DNA of 64,000 nt from Rhipicephalus microplus (lineage: Eukaryota > Arthropoda > Arachnida > Ixodida > Ixodidae): NCBI RefSeq assembly GCF_043290135.1, contig NC_134701.1, positions 204,429,601 through 204,493,600 on the forward strand, read 5' to 3'. Positions 44,961-54,891 of this stretch are shown here, one piece after another (position 1 is the stretch's first letter; each line of letters starts with the position of its first letter). A program made the position numbers and the translations under genes. Under the pieces are notes generated by a model. That model was given only the letters and a program-made list of their open reading frames with translations. It searched no databases and was not told the origin of the DNA.

Positions 44961-46600
44961 GTGGAGCGTTGGTATCGGCGCAAAATATCAATTCGCGATC
45001 TTAGTGCAGCCAGGAGGATGCAAAAAAAGATTCAGCGTCGCATAAATAGATTAGCGTTGGAAAGATGGACAACGTTTTGCCAGTCACTAGACCCTCGCAA
45101 GCCACTCTCACACATTTGGAAAACGGTGCAAGGTCTGCGTCACCCTACGGAAAGCGTTTTCCATTCAAAGCGCTCGCGCTCTTTCAAGGGCGGAAAGACG
45201 TCCATGTCGCAGAATATTTCTGTGCGCAGATCGCCAACTAAGCTACTCGTCCAGATTCTCCAGTGAGAGGTGACGTCCCCCGTACCCGTGACTACCACAT
45301 GGACCTCTCTTTTACAACGGAGGAGCTCTAGGCGACACTGCCTCTCTGCAGGCGTTCAACTTCTCCGGGTCCAGATGGTATTTCGTACCGGGCCTTGTGC
45401 AACCTTGGAGAAGGTGCAAGGAGAGAACTGTTGAGCCTTTACAACATCTAGTGGCAAGATGGCACTTCGCACGTGCTCCCTGTCATCACCTTGCACTGTT
45501 GCCTTCAGAGAGGCGCCAAGCATCATTCGCTAAAGTGATTGTGAAGTACAACGAGAAACTTACCTCGGGCTTCACTCCTGCATCTAAACCATCGATACCC
45601 CCTTGGTGTCTTATTCCACCAACAGTGCACCATAGCGTACCAGGGATCCGGAGGAAATCTGAGCTTTCATCGCCCGTGCTGAAACAACTGTCTCCTTCTT
45701 TCGCACGAGAAATATTCAGACACTGTACATATACTGATGGCTCCATGAACTGTCCGTGTTAGTCCGGTGCAGTAGTTTTCCCAGCAAGAGGTGTTACCAT
45801 CAGCTTTAGGACCAACCACTCCACGGCATCTACAGCAGCGGAACTAGCTGTTTTGCGCGTTGCACTTTGTGTGGTCAATCGGAAACCACCACAACAGTGG
45901 TCAATTTTCAGCGACTCAGGGGCTGCCATACAATCTGTGCTCTCAGAACTGCGTCGTGGGCCGTTCGTAGAGTTTTTCTTTCGAAGTTCTATGTTTTCTC
46001 CACACTTCACACGAGAAAGGGCACCATGTGACGTTTCAGTCTGCCAATTCACTGCGTCGTCATAAGGAACGAACATGCCGATACTGCCGCTCGGGCAGCT
46101 CTTGAAGGTACATGAGAAGAAGCTATACCACTTTCGGGGACCGATGCTGCCAGCAATCTTCGATGACTTGCGTGTGAAATTACGTTTTCAATATTGTGCC
46201 CATCAAGCAACCAGACCACAGAGACATTTCGTCAACACCACTTGTCCTCTTTGAATGCTCTGCACATGCCCACTGGGCTCGACCGAAGAAAAGCCACCCT
46301 TCTTCATTGCCTATGGTTAGGGGTGGCATTTACAAAATCTTATTCATTTTTCATAGGAATGACCGACAATGCTATCTGTGTTGTCTGTCGTTGCGAAGAG
46401 ACGCTACACCACATTTTGTGCAACTGTCCGTTGTATGTCATCCAGAGACAGTCATTGGCGTCCGTTCTTGCGCGCATCGACAACAGCCAAATGTCTGTGG
46501 ACACTATTCTTTCTAGTGCCTGAGAAAAGACATTGCAACACAAGGTGACAAAAGCACTGTTGAAATTCCTACGCGACACTGACTTGAACAAGCGGCTCTA
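44961..46600 (+). pseudogene. I-like LINE ORF2 remainder: RT start, RNase H, C-terminus (RT palm deleted)
   Basis: 44961-45250 is the basic linker before RT (QKKIQRRINRLALERW, LSHIWKTVQGL). 45300-45480 still shows FTTEEL..., SPGPDGISYRAL and LLSLYNI. The sequence then jumps at about 45500-45540 straight to the connection region (KVIVKYNEKL..GIRRKSELSSPVL), so the palm with both Asp motifs is missing. RNase H follows: CTYTDGSM (Asp), TAAELAVLRVAL (Glu) and FSDSGAAIQSVL (Asp), with the His/Asp end degraded. At 46370-46440 the C-terminal Cys/His motif is CVVCRCEETLHHILCNC. Not capable of replication. Confidence 0.7.
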
Positions 46601-46850
46601 ACAGCAATTTCACACACCACGAAATACAAGACTGGACTATGACTGAGTGTGCGCGCGCCTGTGCAGCCTAATGTGCTCTGTTTATCTCTCTTCCCCCTCT
46701 TCTTTCTTCCATCTTCCCCATCCCCCTTCCAAGCGCAGGGTAGCGAATGGGCTGCCTATAGGCTGGTTAGCCTCCCTGCCGTTCTTTTTCTCCTATTTTC
46801 CTTCCTTCTTTTTCTTTTCTGCACACTTTGAATAATACAAAAAACGTGAA

Positions 46851-48129
46851 CACGAAGACCGTAAAAAGGAAAATAAAACAACGAAAACTGCTTGAGGCTA
46901 ACTACTCCATAACCATTTCAAACATTTAATAAGGCATCTCAAAAGTCGCTTGATACTTTTCTCAAAGAATGCAAGACTGAAAGTTTCAGCAATATTGCCT
47001 TGACGTTACCGTATACGTGTTAGCTCAAAACGCAGTTCTTTATTTGAAACCTAGTTTATTTTTATCGACAAACTTGGTCTACATTCATTGTAGTCTCCTT
47101 GAGGTGATATCGCTGTTATAAATTTTTCAGAAGAATGTTTTGTTTTGTTATGCGTACTATTATCCTCAGTATGACAATACTTATTTTCGCATCTTAGATT
47201 CTGTCAGTAATTGCGTTATGCATTAATCTTTAACAGCTTGCTGAATTCAAGCAAGCAGCAACGTCGCCCATGAGTACAACATGCAAGTACCGTGTAACCG
47301 CTGGCTTACATTTTAAATGTCGATAAGCCATCAAAACTGCACACTCATTATCGTCGCCTGCGATGTTTCCTAATGAAATTGTCTTTAACAACTGATCGGG
47401 GGTTATTGATGATACATATAGGTGTGCAGCAGTTGATTTTATCAGTGCAATATTTATAGCATACTATAAACTATATTAAATAGAAACCCTCCTTGCAAGA
47501 TTCAGCTTGTTCATTGGCAGTTATTGAAGACGTTTTGCAATAATTAAGGCGTACAATACTTCAGTAACTGCATGCAATACATCAGTAACTGCATAAAGAG
47601 TTGAATTAACCTAATCAATCAGCCTAAGTGGTACTTTTGTCCGCATTCATAAGCGAGCCATTTTTCGTTTTCTGTGCTGATTCTTTTTTGGGTTCATACA
47701 AGAGTTTTGCAGTAGTTAAATTCAGCGATATGTCAAAAGCATGTGTGGGCATTAACACGCGGATCGTCAGATAAAACCTTGTGAGATTTAGAGTTTAAAA
47801 TAAGCTACTTATACGCTGTATAGTTGTTTCATACTCTTGCAACTGTATTTTAGCATTCATTGCTTTCACTTACGGCTCACGACTGCAGTCGTGTATCCAA
47901 CAATGGTGCACTCCTTAGCGATACAGTAAGATGAGAGGAAACTGTTCAAGGTGACCATCAGCCAATGCACCTACAGCAATCTCCTAGTCACCAATGCGCA
48001 GTCACTATTTCTATTTTCGAGCATTGGGACGATGATTCATCGCTGAAAGTACGCTAGACCAAACCCTTATTCCTCGTGGAGTTTCAACCTTCCTGACTAC
48101 TCATAGTGATACGTAAATTCTATAATATA
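46851..48129. other. AT-rich DNA, no gene recognised
   Basis: A small local duplication at 47540-47600 (AATAC.TCAGTAACTGCAT twice). Otherwise nothing. Confidence 0.45.
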
Positions 48130-48290
48130 ATATAGCGTTTAGCAGCCAAAACATTGATATGGTTATACACAAGCCGTATTACATGGTCTTCAGAAATACG
48201 AATAATTCAGTGTTATTTACTGTGCATAGCAGCTGCACAAAACACGGCCCTCTAGCATGGTGCCTCCATCAAAATTCAATCATCACGACC
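48130..48290 (-). mobile_element. very old Ruka-type SINE remnant
   Basis: Landmarks in SINE order on the minus strand are still traceable on plus: AGCAGCCAAAACATTGATATGGTTAT, the Thr/CTCC-like block, GTGCA.AGC, CACGGCC and TGCCTCCATC. Heavily substituted. Confidence 0.45.
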
Positions 48291-49144
48291 ATGATTGAAA
48301 TTGCCACCTTCGGTAGCAGCAGCAGCCTAGTACCATAACAACTGTTCCATCATGGCAGTCACTTAAACCACCATATTAGCTCTATTATCATAAAACAGTA
48401 TGAATTCAAACTAAGTTACCATGTTTTGCGGAACGTTTTTGCAGAAGTTTTGATGACTTCGCTTGTCTCGCTATCACGATGTCGACACAACTCCTGCAGG
48501 GTAGGCCGACAGTTCCGGCAGTCGGCAAGTTATCCGTCTTTTTCTCAGCTGTCACGAAAGCGGAAGCTATGAGGCGTGACCCGCATGGCAGAGCAGGCAT
48601 CCTGTGTTGCTTGAAGCGACGCAACGCACTACCGATACTTCAGGAACAGTTTAGTAGGTTAGCGCGTTTTCCCGGTACTAGCAAGTAGGTTCCCGTGTAC
48701 TGTAAGCCAGGAGCCTAAAAGATATTTTTTCCCAGTGATCCTATTTTCAAGAAGCAGGAGACGTGTAAAGAATAGTTGACTTGGACGAAAAAAAATTACG
48801 TTGCTTCAAGAAAACCCGTGTGATGTCCACATACAATCATGATCAATGTTCTGAGAAAAGGACGATGTTGTCGTTAATAAACAAGGAACTTACTTGAGCC
48901 TTTTGACAAAAGAAATCATACGCAAGACTGTAGAATGCCCTATTCCGGATTTAACGCTTACTGTTCTTTAGGCTGGTCCACACTAGGAATTGCTGGGAAA
49001 TTAATATAATCTCTATATAATGTTCTCATTTATTTTACTTTACATGTGTCCCAACAAAAATGTTACACCACTATAAAAGGACTGAAATCCGTCTGTCTGA
49101 GGTAATTCTATTTGTTATCTTCGATCACGGCATGTGATGTCGCT
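48291..49144. other. no recognisable feature
   Basis: Frames below 75 codons on both strands, no repeat structure. It may include unrecognisable pol sequence of the BEL/Pao remnant to the right. Confidence 0.4.
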
Positions 49145-49517
49145 TTAAAAATGTTGCAACACCTTGCTGACTTCATTACGGCTGTCAATTTGGTCAGATA
49201 TGCCAATGTGCTCCAGTTCCCAAAACCTCCATAGAAAGTCGTCCGACTCCACTACATAAGTTTTTAATGCGCAGATTGTCATTCGCGCTGCGGTACACTT
49301 TAATGTCAAAAAGTTGGTGAAAAGTCCATCCAAGCTTAGAGTTCATGGAAATTAGTGAATCACTCTCTTCGCTCCACAGGCCTTCACCGATCAGGACTCT
49401 CCACATTTGATCATAACCAGTTAGCGCACTGCTTCCACTTTGCTGGATCACTGATGCGTGTGCCCACTCACCGGCAACGTCTTTTCCTAGTTTCATGAAA
49501 GAATGGATGAATGTCAC
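49145..49517 (-). pseudogene. BEL/Pao protease-to-pol junction fragment
   Basis: The frame 49517-49194 contains YDQMWRVLIGEGLWSEES and SLISMNSKLGWTFHQ, matching the end of the BEL/Pao protease region (LIG..... then N.KLGW). A second frame, 49333-49145, carries DDFLWRFWELEHIGISD and EVSKVLQHF, the start of BEL/Pao pol. The frame change between them and the abrupt end show decay. No polymerase Asp box is present. Confidence 0.65.
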
Positions 49518-49823
49518 ATGTGTTCGTGTTTCCTAGGTGCCTTAGATGACGTGCGAAATCTCATTGGCGCTTAGCACAACCTCCATGTCAGACAGCTGAC
49601 TTCGTAAGTGAAGCTCTACATACGGCGGCTTTCAGCATCATGGTTTGTGTCACTGACAAAGGTGTTGAGAACCATGTTTATGAATCCGACGCAGTTTAAT
49701 CCGACAACTTCTCGGTGGCAAAGATACGCTGACTATACACCGTCGCATACTTCTCACGTCGCTTACCTCCTAGGCCCAGAATGTTTGGAGGAAGGCGCAA
49801 GTATTGTATGCATCGCTGTTTCG

Positions 49824-50740
49824 TCATCGTCTCTCTTGTGATGAATAAACTGTCACACTTGCACGATCCATCCGAGAGGTTTGGTGCGAGTCTGAAGGAG
49901 TCCTCTCTGGGTCACACATACCTGAGACATGACGGCATTTGCACTTCGAGCACGAGAGTCTCCGCTTACAGTTACGTGTCCTGTGGCCTTTTGTGGTACA
50001 TCGGAAGCACCGTTTATCACCTGACAGCACTTCCTTTTTTGCGTCAGGAGTATGCCGGTAGGACACGCTTCTGGGGAGTGCTGCTTAGATCAACAATAGA
50101 CACACATTTGCTAATGCTGAGAACCACGAGTTGATTTCGGGTGCAGAACAGATGATGCAGGCTGCTTCCAATGGTGGCAACGCGGGCTGGATAGGTAGCC
50201 ACATGGTGATTTCCGCCGTCCCATCTGCTATCTTTGTAATCGCTTTTTTTAAGTTCTCCAGTTCCACCGAAAGGAGCTTCAGGAAGCCGTCTAACCCTGA
50301 AGAATTGGCAGCGTTGCCCATGGTATTACTCTCAGCTTCAGGGGCAAACGTGCTGTGATACAGGACTACGACGTCTCGGGGTAATGCTCAAAGTATGACG
50401 TCACAGAGCAATGACGAAATTGAACCCACTGCACACCCAGTTACTCCAGCCCTTGGATGTTCACAAGCATTTGGTTATCAACTTGTCAGAGGGCTCTTGT
50501 GTCACCAAGTGCTCGAACAGAAGGCAGATGACTAAACCTTGCAAAGTGTTCCAGTTTCATGGGCGAGTCTCATCACCGAAGCGTTTCAGTAGCATACTTA
50601 CAGTGTCATTTTCTTCTTTCAAAAGTTCTCACAAGTAATGAAACCTCCACCTCGGTAAGAGTAGCGATGTAGTGGACAATCTTTACAATCTAGACCGCTT
50701 TTCCTCGACTTTGTTCATGATCTTCCAGGCTACTCGTAGC
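49824..50740 (-). pseudogene. BEL/Pao gag with CCHC knuckles, broken
   Basis: The zinc-knuckle part is in frame 50066-49824: CFRCTTKGHRTRNC (Cx2Cx4Hx4C) followed by CSKCKCRHVSGMC (Cx2Cx3Hx4C). The pairing and spacing are characteristic of BEL/Pao gag. Upstream, frame 50321-50085 has ELENLKKAITKIADG, and a possible start at about 50740 (MATSSLEDHEQS) lies just downstream of the primer-binding site. Stops and frameshifts separate these pieces. Confidence 0.65.
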
Positions 50741-50754
50741 CATCGGTTGGTGAA

Positions 50755-50772
50755 TCCCTGGTTTCGACACCA
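50755..50772 (-). other. primer-binding site of BEL/Pao element
   Basis: TGGTGTCGAAACCAGGGA on the minus strand, preceded by CA and TTT. It resembles the TGGTGCCGAAACCCGGGA type I recall from BEL/Pao elements. The adjacent LTR should extend to the right, to somewhere around 51060, but its outer end is not identifiable. Confidence 0.6.
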
Positions 50773-51079
50773 AAATGTCTGAGCGTTATGGCGTGAAGAG
50801 CCGTGGATGGACTCGATGCTGTCGAAGTATAGTTAAAAAAGACTTTCACTAAAAATTAATGAGGTCATTCAGACCCGCTGACTACTGCGAACGTCGCCAC
50901 TGAGACCTCTCCTGTTTCTCCTCGAGCTTGTTGGTCCCCTGTGAGCCGGCTCGCTCTTGCGGTGTTTACTTCACAATGGTAAGAAATATCGTAATAATAA
51001 AGATTTTTTTCGCTAGTTTACGCCGTCGTTTGAAAGTAATTAGCGACCATGTTGCAGCGGAACAATGTTTTGTATAAAA

Positions 51080-52430
51080 CATGAGCTCCCTAAGGGTCTG
51101 GCGTTGCGAGCTCAAGTATCCCAGAACTCAATTTGTTGAATGTCTTCGTCCTCCTTATACCAGGTTAACATGTTGCAGCTTAAGGCAACGAATTGCCTCT
51201 CTGTGGCATACGAGCAGTACGTACTTGGAAGCAGTATTCTAGTTAACAAAGAAAAAAACATGGCCACACTGCACGTTAGTGGTACTGCATTTTACCACAA
51301 CCTAATTAACGGCCCCATGTGGTGCCAAACTTATTCCATACTCAGAAGATAAGAAAAAATGAGTTAAAGCAACTACACTTGAGTAGCTGTCGTTCCATCG
51401 CGGTTCTACATCGCGCATCACTCAGAGAGTGCGCCACGCTCCATAATAAACGAGTTAACGTAGCACTTCATAAAACACCACTGAACATGTGTGTCGCACT
51501 GCTGTGACCACGTATAGCGAAAAACAACTTCATTGTTAGGCCAGCAACAACCGCTGCTTTAGAAATTGATGTGCTTTGTCCCGCTCTTAGAAGCTGCCGA
51601 GAAATAATTAAAAAATAAGCACCATCACCTACCCGAAAGCTGAGAACATCGCTCCCGAAATGCTTTCCCAGCTGTGACCTGCGGTGTTTGTCAACAGTGT
51701 TGTCGTTTGGCTAGAAGCCAAGTGTCGCCACAGCAGTATAATAGGACTTGCTCTGCACGCTTGTTCGTGGCATGCGAGATTTATATGGTGAAAATGGGAC
51801 AGAGAAAAGGTAGAATGTAACGCACCAACTGTTATCGGTCGACCTGACTATGTTGACACAATTTCAGGGATCACTTTTTTTTTATTGCGGCTAGCAGGGA
51901 GCGACATTTTTTTTATATTCGAAACACTTTCAGCCGAGCATACTCCTATGGTTTTCACAAAATTCACAAAAGTTTCCAAAAATGGAAGCGGGTGGGCGTG
52001 GTTCAAATTAAGAGGTTTAGTAGACCTTTATGTTGTGAGGGCATAGCTTCACAGACGATAAGGCTCAATTAACTGTCGCGACAATGACGACCGAATATAT
52101 GATTACAAGATTGCGAACAACCAAAATTGTTGCGGTACGTCGCGGAGCATATCTCCACAACGTTTTTTTCCCAATGTATACAGTCTGGGATCCACTTTGG
52201 CAGTACTCTAAACACGCTGTTAACCCAAAGAATGCACAAGATCACACAAACGCCGACGTGCGAATGCTACTACAAAACATTAGTCAAGGATTTGAGCCCC
52301 CACCAGAATTTTCTATGCCAGGTTCCTTTCACAACATACCAATTTATGATAGTCTCACTCACAATTCTTATCGTTCTTTACTGTTACGAAGGTGGCAGCA
52401 GTGGTAGAACATACTGGCATAATAGAAACC
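51080..52430. other. no gene recognised
   Basis: A 107-codon plus-strand frame at 52084-52407 directly precedes a LINE remnant and may be part of it, but shows no domain. Confidence 0.4.
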
Positions 52431-52434
52431 ACTA

Positions 52435-52905
52435 TTGACGAAACGGCATGCCCTTGCGGGTTGGTAAAGTGTTTACCAACTCATTCAGCTATCGCGTTGT
52501 CGTGGCTGACTTATCCGAGTATGGTAACAGCAGCTGTATATAGAGACTATTAACCATCTCTTGTATCACTTTCCCCAATTTGGACAAGATCGCTAGACTC
52601 TCAAGCGTGCCATAAGGAGACTCGATATTGAGCCCTTTACTCGAGAACAAATTTTAGGAGTGTGGTTTGACATTGCATCAGCGTAGAAAGCCACACATTC
52701 CCTCCTTGAAGGAATCGCTGAGCAACCTCATGGGAAACGCCGCAATGTGTGTGTTGGGCAATGTGTATCGCCTCTATTTCTCTCTTTCTTTTACTTCCTT
52801 ATTCTTCTTTCCCCATGTGTAGGGTAGCACACTGGTCGTAGTTTAGTTAAGCTCCGAATCTTTCACATATTCCTTCTCTCTCTCTCGTGGTTTATTTTCT
52901 AAAGA
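52435..52905 (+). mobile_element. I-like LINE 3' end, decayed
   Basis: Translated blocks include a Cys-rich start (ACPCG), then FPQFGQDR-like and LKRAIRRLDIEPFTREQILGVW. The last lies at about 52580-52670 with intervening stops and matches the end of I-like LINE ORF2 proteins. The 3' UTR follows with GTAGGGTAGCACACTGG and pyrimidine-rich sequence (52770-52890), as in the 46.7-kb copy. Confidence 0.6.
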
Positions 52906-53934
52906 TAAAGCACCTGAAGTTCTTTACAACTTGTGGGTGTAGCTTAGATGAGGAGAAGAAGCAGCGCTTCTACAAACCCTTTTTCGTGATACAATAGAGC
53001 GGTTAAAAATGTAAATGATTGTCTCACGAAAAAATAGCCTAAAATAGGCCAAGCACCATCGAGGTATAGAATGCGAACATGTCGCGTGGCAGACGAAGGA
53101 AGCCCACATCATCCAGGGCGTCCTCACATTTTCTTTATGCGTGGCTGTGAATAGGTAGCGTTTTAAATAACGTGCCACACTTCCAGCCTTTGTCTCGAGT
53201 AGCAAGGTTCAACGCCTTTATTCAGTCCTTTGTTCTCTACGCTACCGCCTAATGAGCAATCCCGGCTGAGTCTTTGCTCGACGGCTGAGGCGGAGCGCCT
53301 GTACCTACGTAGTCTCTTGCCTGCAGCATGATCTCAAGTTCTTGAGGAAGGAGCCGCCCTACCATTACCGAAGCATAAGGACTTGATGTCATTAGCTCGG
53401 TGTTTCAGAGAATAGCCAAAGAGGGGTAAAAGGGGGCTAAGGCAGCACAGCCTTATTATAAAGTAAACTTCTTTTGTAAGCAGTGCTTATTAGTTATTAA
53501 TGCCATATTTGTAGTCGTGTATTAATTTGCTTGCTTAAGCGTTTGCCTCGGTGGAGTGGCGTTCACGAATATTTGAAACTACCATGAAGTAAAACCAAGA
53601 AAACTGTCGTAGGAAGTTTAAAGCATATAGTGAACTGTTCTAAAGTGTTGGTGTAGGGCAGCACGCAATTGTTTAGTTTGGAGATCTAGGCCACAATAAA
53701 GAAAATCTTTATGGTTGCTGCAGGCGTTGGCGCAGCAATTCCAAGGGAGTTTGGATAAATAGCGCTGTCCATGGTAGCACTAGCCATATTTAGCAATGAT
53801 TCATCAAAACGAAAGCCCTACATGCCTCACAAGCAGTCACATTTCGATAGATTTGAAACGCTAAAGGCCCGTGCAGGTGCGGTATCAGTGCATATTAAAG
53901 AAAAACCGAAATTATCGGAGCCCTCCTTTACGCC
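52906..53934. other. no gene recognised
   Basis: Short frames only. A frame at 52924-53205 (minus) has no domain. Confidence 0.4.
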
Positions 53935-53986
53935 TTCTTTCATAATCATATCGTGGTTTTAAAACGTAAAAGTCCACTTATTATTA

Positions 53987-54028
<42 letters not shown>

Positions 54029-54050
54029 CATTATTATTATTATTATTATT
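53935..54050 (+). repeat. SINE-tail remnant followed by (ATT)n microsatellite
   Basis: CATAATCATATCGTGGTTTTAAAACGT (53941 on) resembles the 3' tail of the Ruka-type SINE. A TTA/ATT array runs from about 53979 to 54050 and may have grown from the SINE tail. Confidence 0.6.
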
Positions 54051-54670
54051 AAATCTTGCTTTTTTGTTTGCGGTGAAAGTACATCATGAAGTCGAAAACA
54101 CGTGACATGTTCCCGCCACAAACATAGTGCTGGGAAAAACTTGGCAACGGTGCCCTCCGACGACCTCCCAGATCAGGCACCACGACAAAAGAATACGGAG
54201 GGACAGTCTGGGCTAGCCTTTCTCTCTAGTCAATGCTGCCGTCAGTTCACGCAGTTGATGCCTTTCCTTGAAATTCATGAATTGGCTGAAGAAAATGTCA
54301 TTTTAGGCTGCATGCAGTGTTAGCATAAAGCACGTTTCTTTGTGGCATTTTCAAAGCGGAAAGCTCTTAGAAAGTCCTCAATTACCGTGTGCTTTCTGTT
54401 ACCAATTATGTACTGCTAAAAATCCTTAGTAAAAATTTTTTGGGTGAACACGCATGATGTTTATTTGTATATTCACGGAACCACGGTCATGAACTTTCCT
54501 GCGAGGGTCACTCAGCTATCGCCTAAAGGCTCTCATTTTCCTTGTAAAGGACAAGACAGAAAAAAAAACAGCTGCCACAGAGCTTTAAAAAATATTGTTT
54601 CTAAAAAAAGAGCATTTGTTATTGTTAATGACCGGTGACGACATAACTTGCAATTATTCTCAGGAACCAT
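54051..54670. other. no recognisable feature
   Basis: AT-rich DNA without long frames. Confidence 0.4.
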
Positions 54671-54681
54671 GTTATTTATTG
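54671..54681. repeat. TSD, left copy, of the I-like LINE
   Basis: GTTATTTATTG, identical to 61281-61291. Confidence 0.85.
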
Positions 54682-54891
54682 GGGGGAAGTGGTTCTTAAA
54701 ATTGGAAAAGAAAAGAAAAGTGAACCCCGCAACTGTCTGCAGCTAAGTGCGACACCTCAGCAGTGGTTTCACATGGGAAGGGGAATGGGGGATAATAGAC
54801 TTGAGCGAAGAGAGGAAAGAGAAAGGAGAGAGCGAGCAAAGGAAGGGGGGGACGCACAGATCGTCTACCAAAATCACGGGGCGCGAATTCT
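54682..54891 (-). other. 3' UTR of the I-like LINE
   Basis: About 210 nt, pyrimidine-rich in the first half (CTCTCTCCTTTCTCTTTCCTC-like), ending CCACTTCCCCCC directly before the TSD. It lacks the GCAGGGTAGC motif seen in the other I-like copies here, so it is a different family from those. Confidence 0.7.

Larger units (their letters stand above)
42230..46850 (+). mobile_element. decayed I-like LINE with internal deletion and nested insertion
   Basis: In order: a 5' leader, ORF1 with a zinc knuckle (42433 onward), an antisense LINE insertion (43164-43665), the end of ORF1, the endonuclease, a region leading into RT, RNase H, a Cys-rich C-terminus, and a 3' UTR with GCAGGGTAGCGAATGGGCTG and a pyrimidine-rich end near 46830. 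Domain order and 3' UTR fit an I-like LINE. Stops and frameshifts throughout show long inactivity. The 5' boundary is approximate. Confidence 0.8.
49145..50772 (-). mobile_element. BEL/Pao LTR retrotransposon, 5' portion, decayed
   Basis: Read on the minus strand from right to left: a probable primer-binding site at 50755-50772 just inside an LTR end, gag with zinc knuckles, a protease-like region, and the beginning of pol ending near 49145. No 3' half or 3' LTR is visible, so the element is truncated. Order and motifs fit BEL/Pao better than Gypsy or Copia. Confidence 0.7.
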
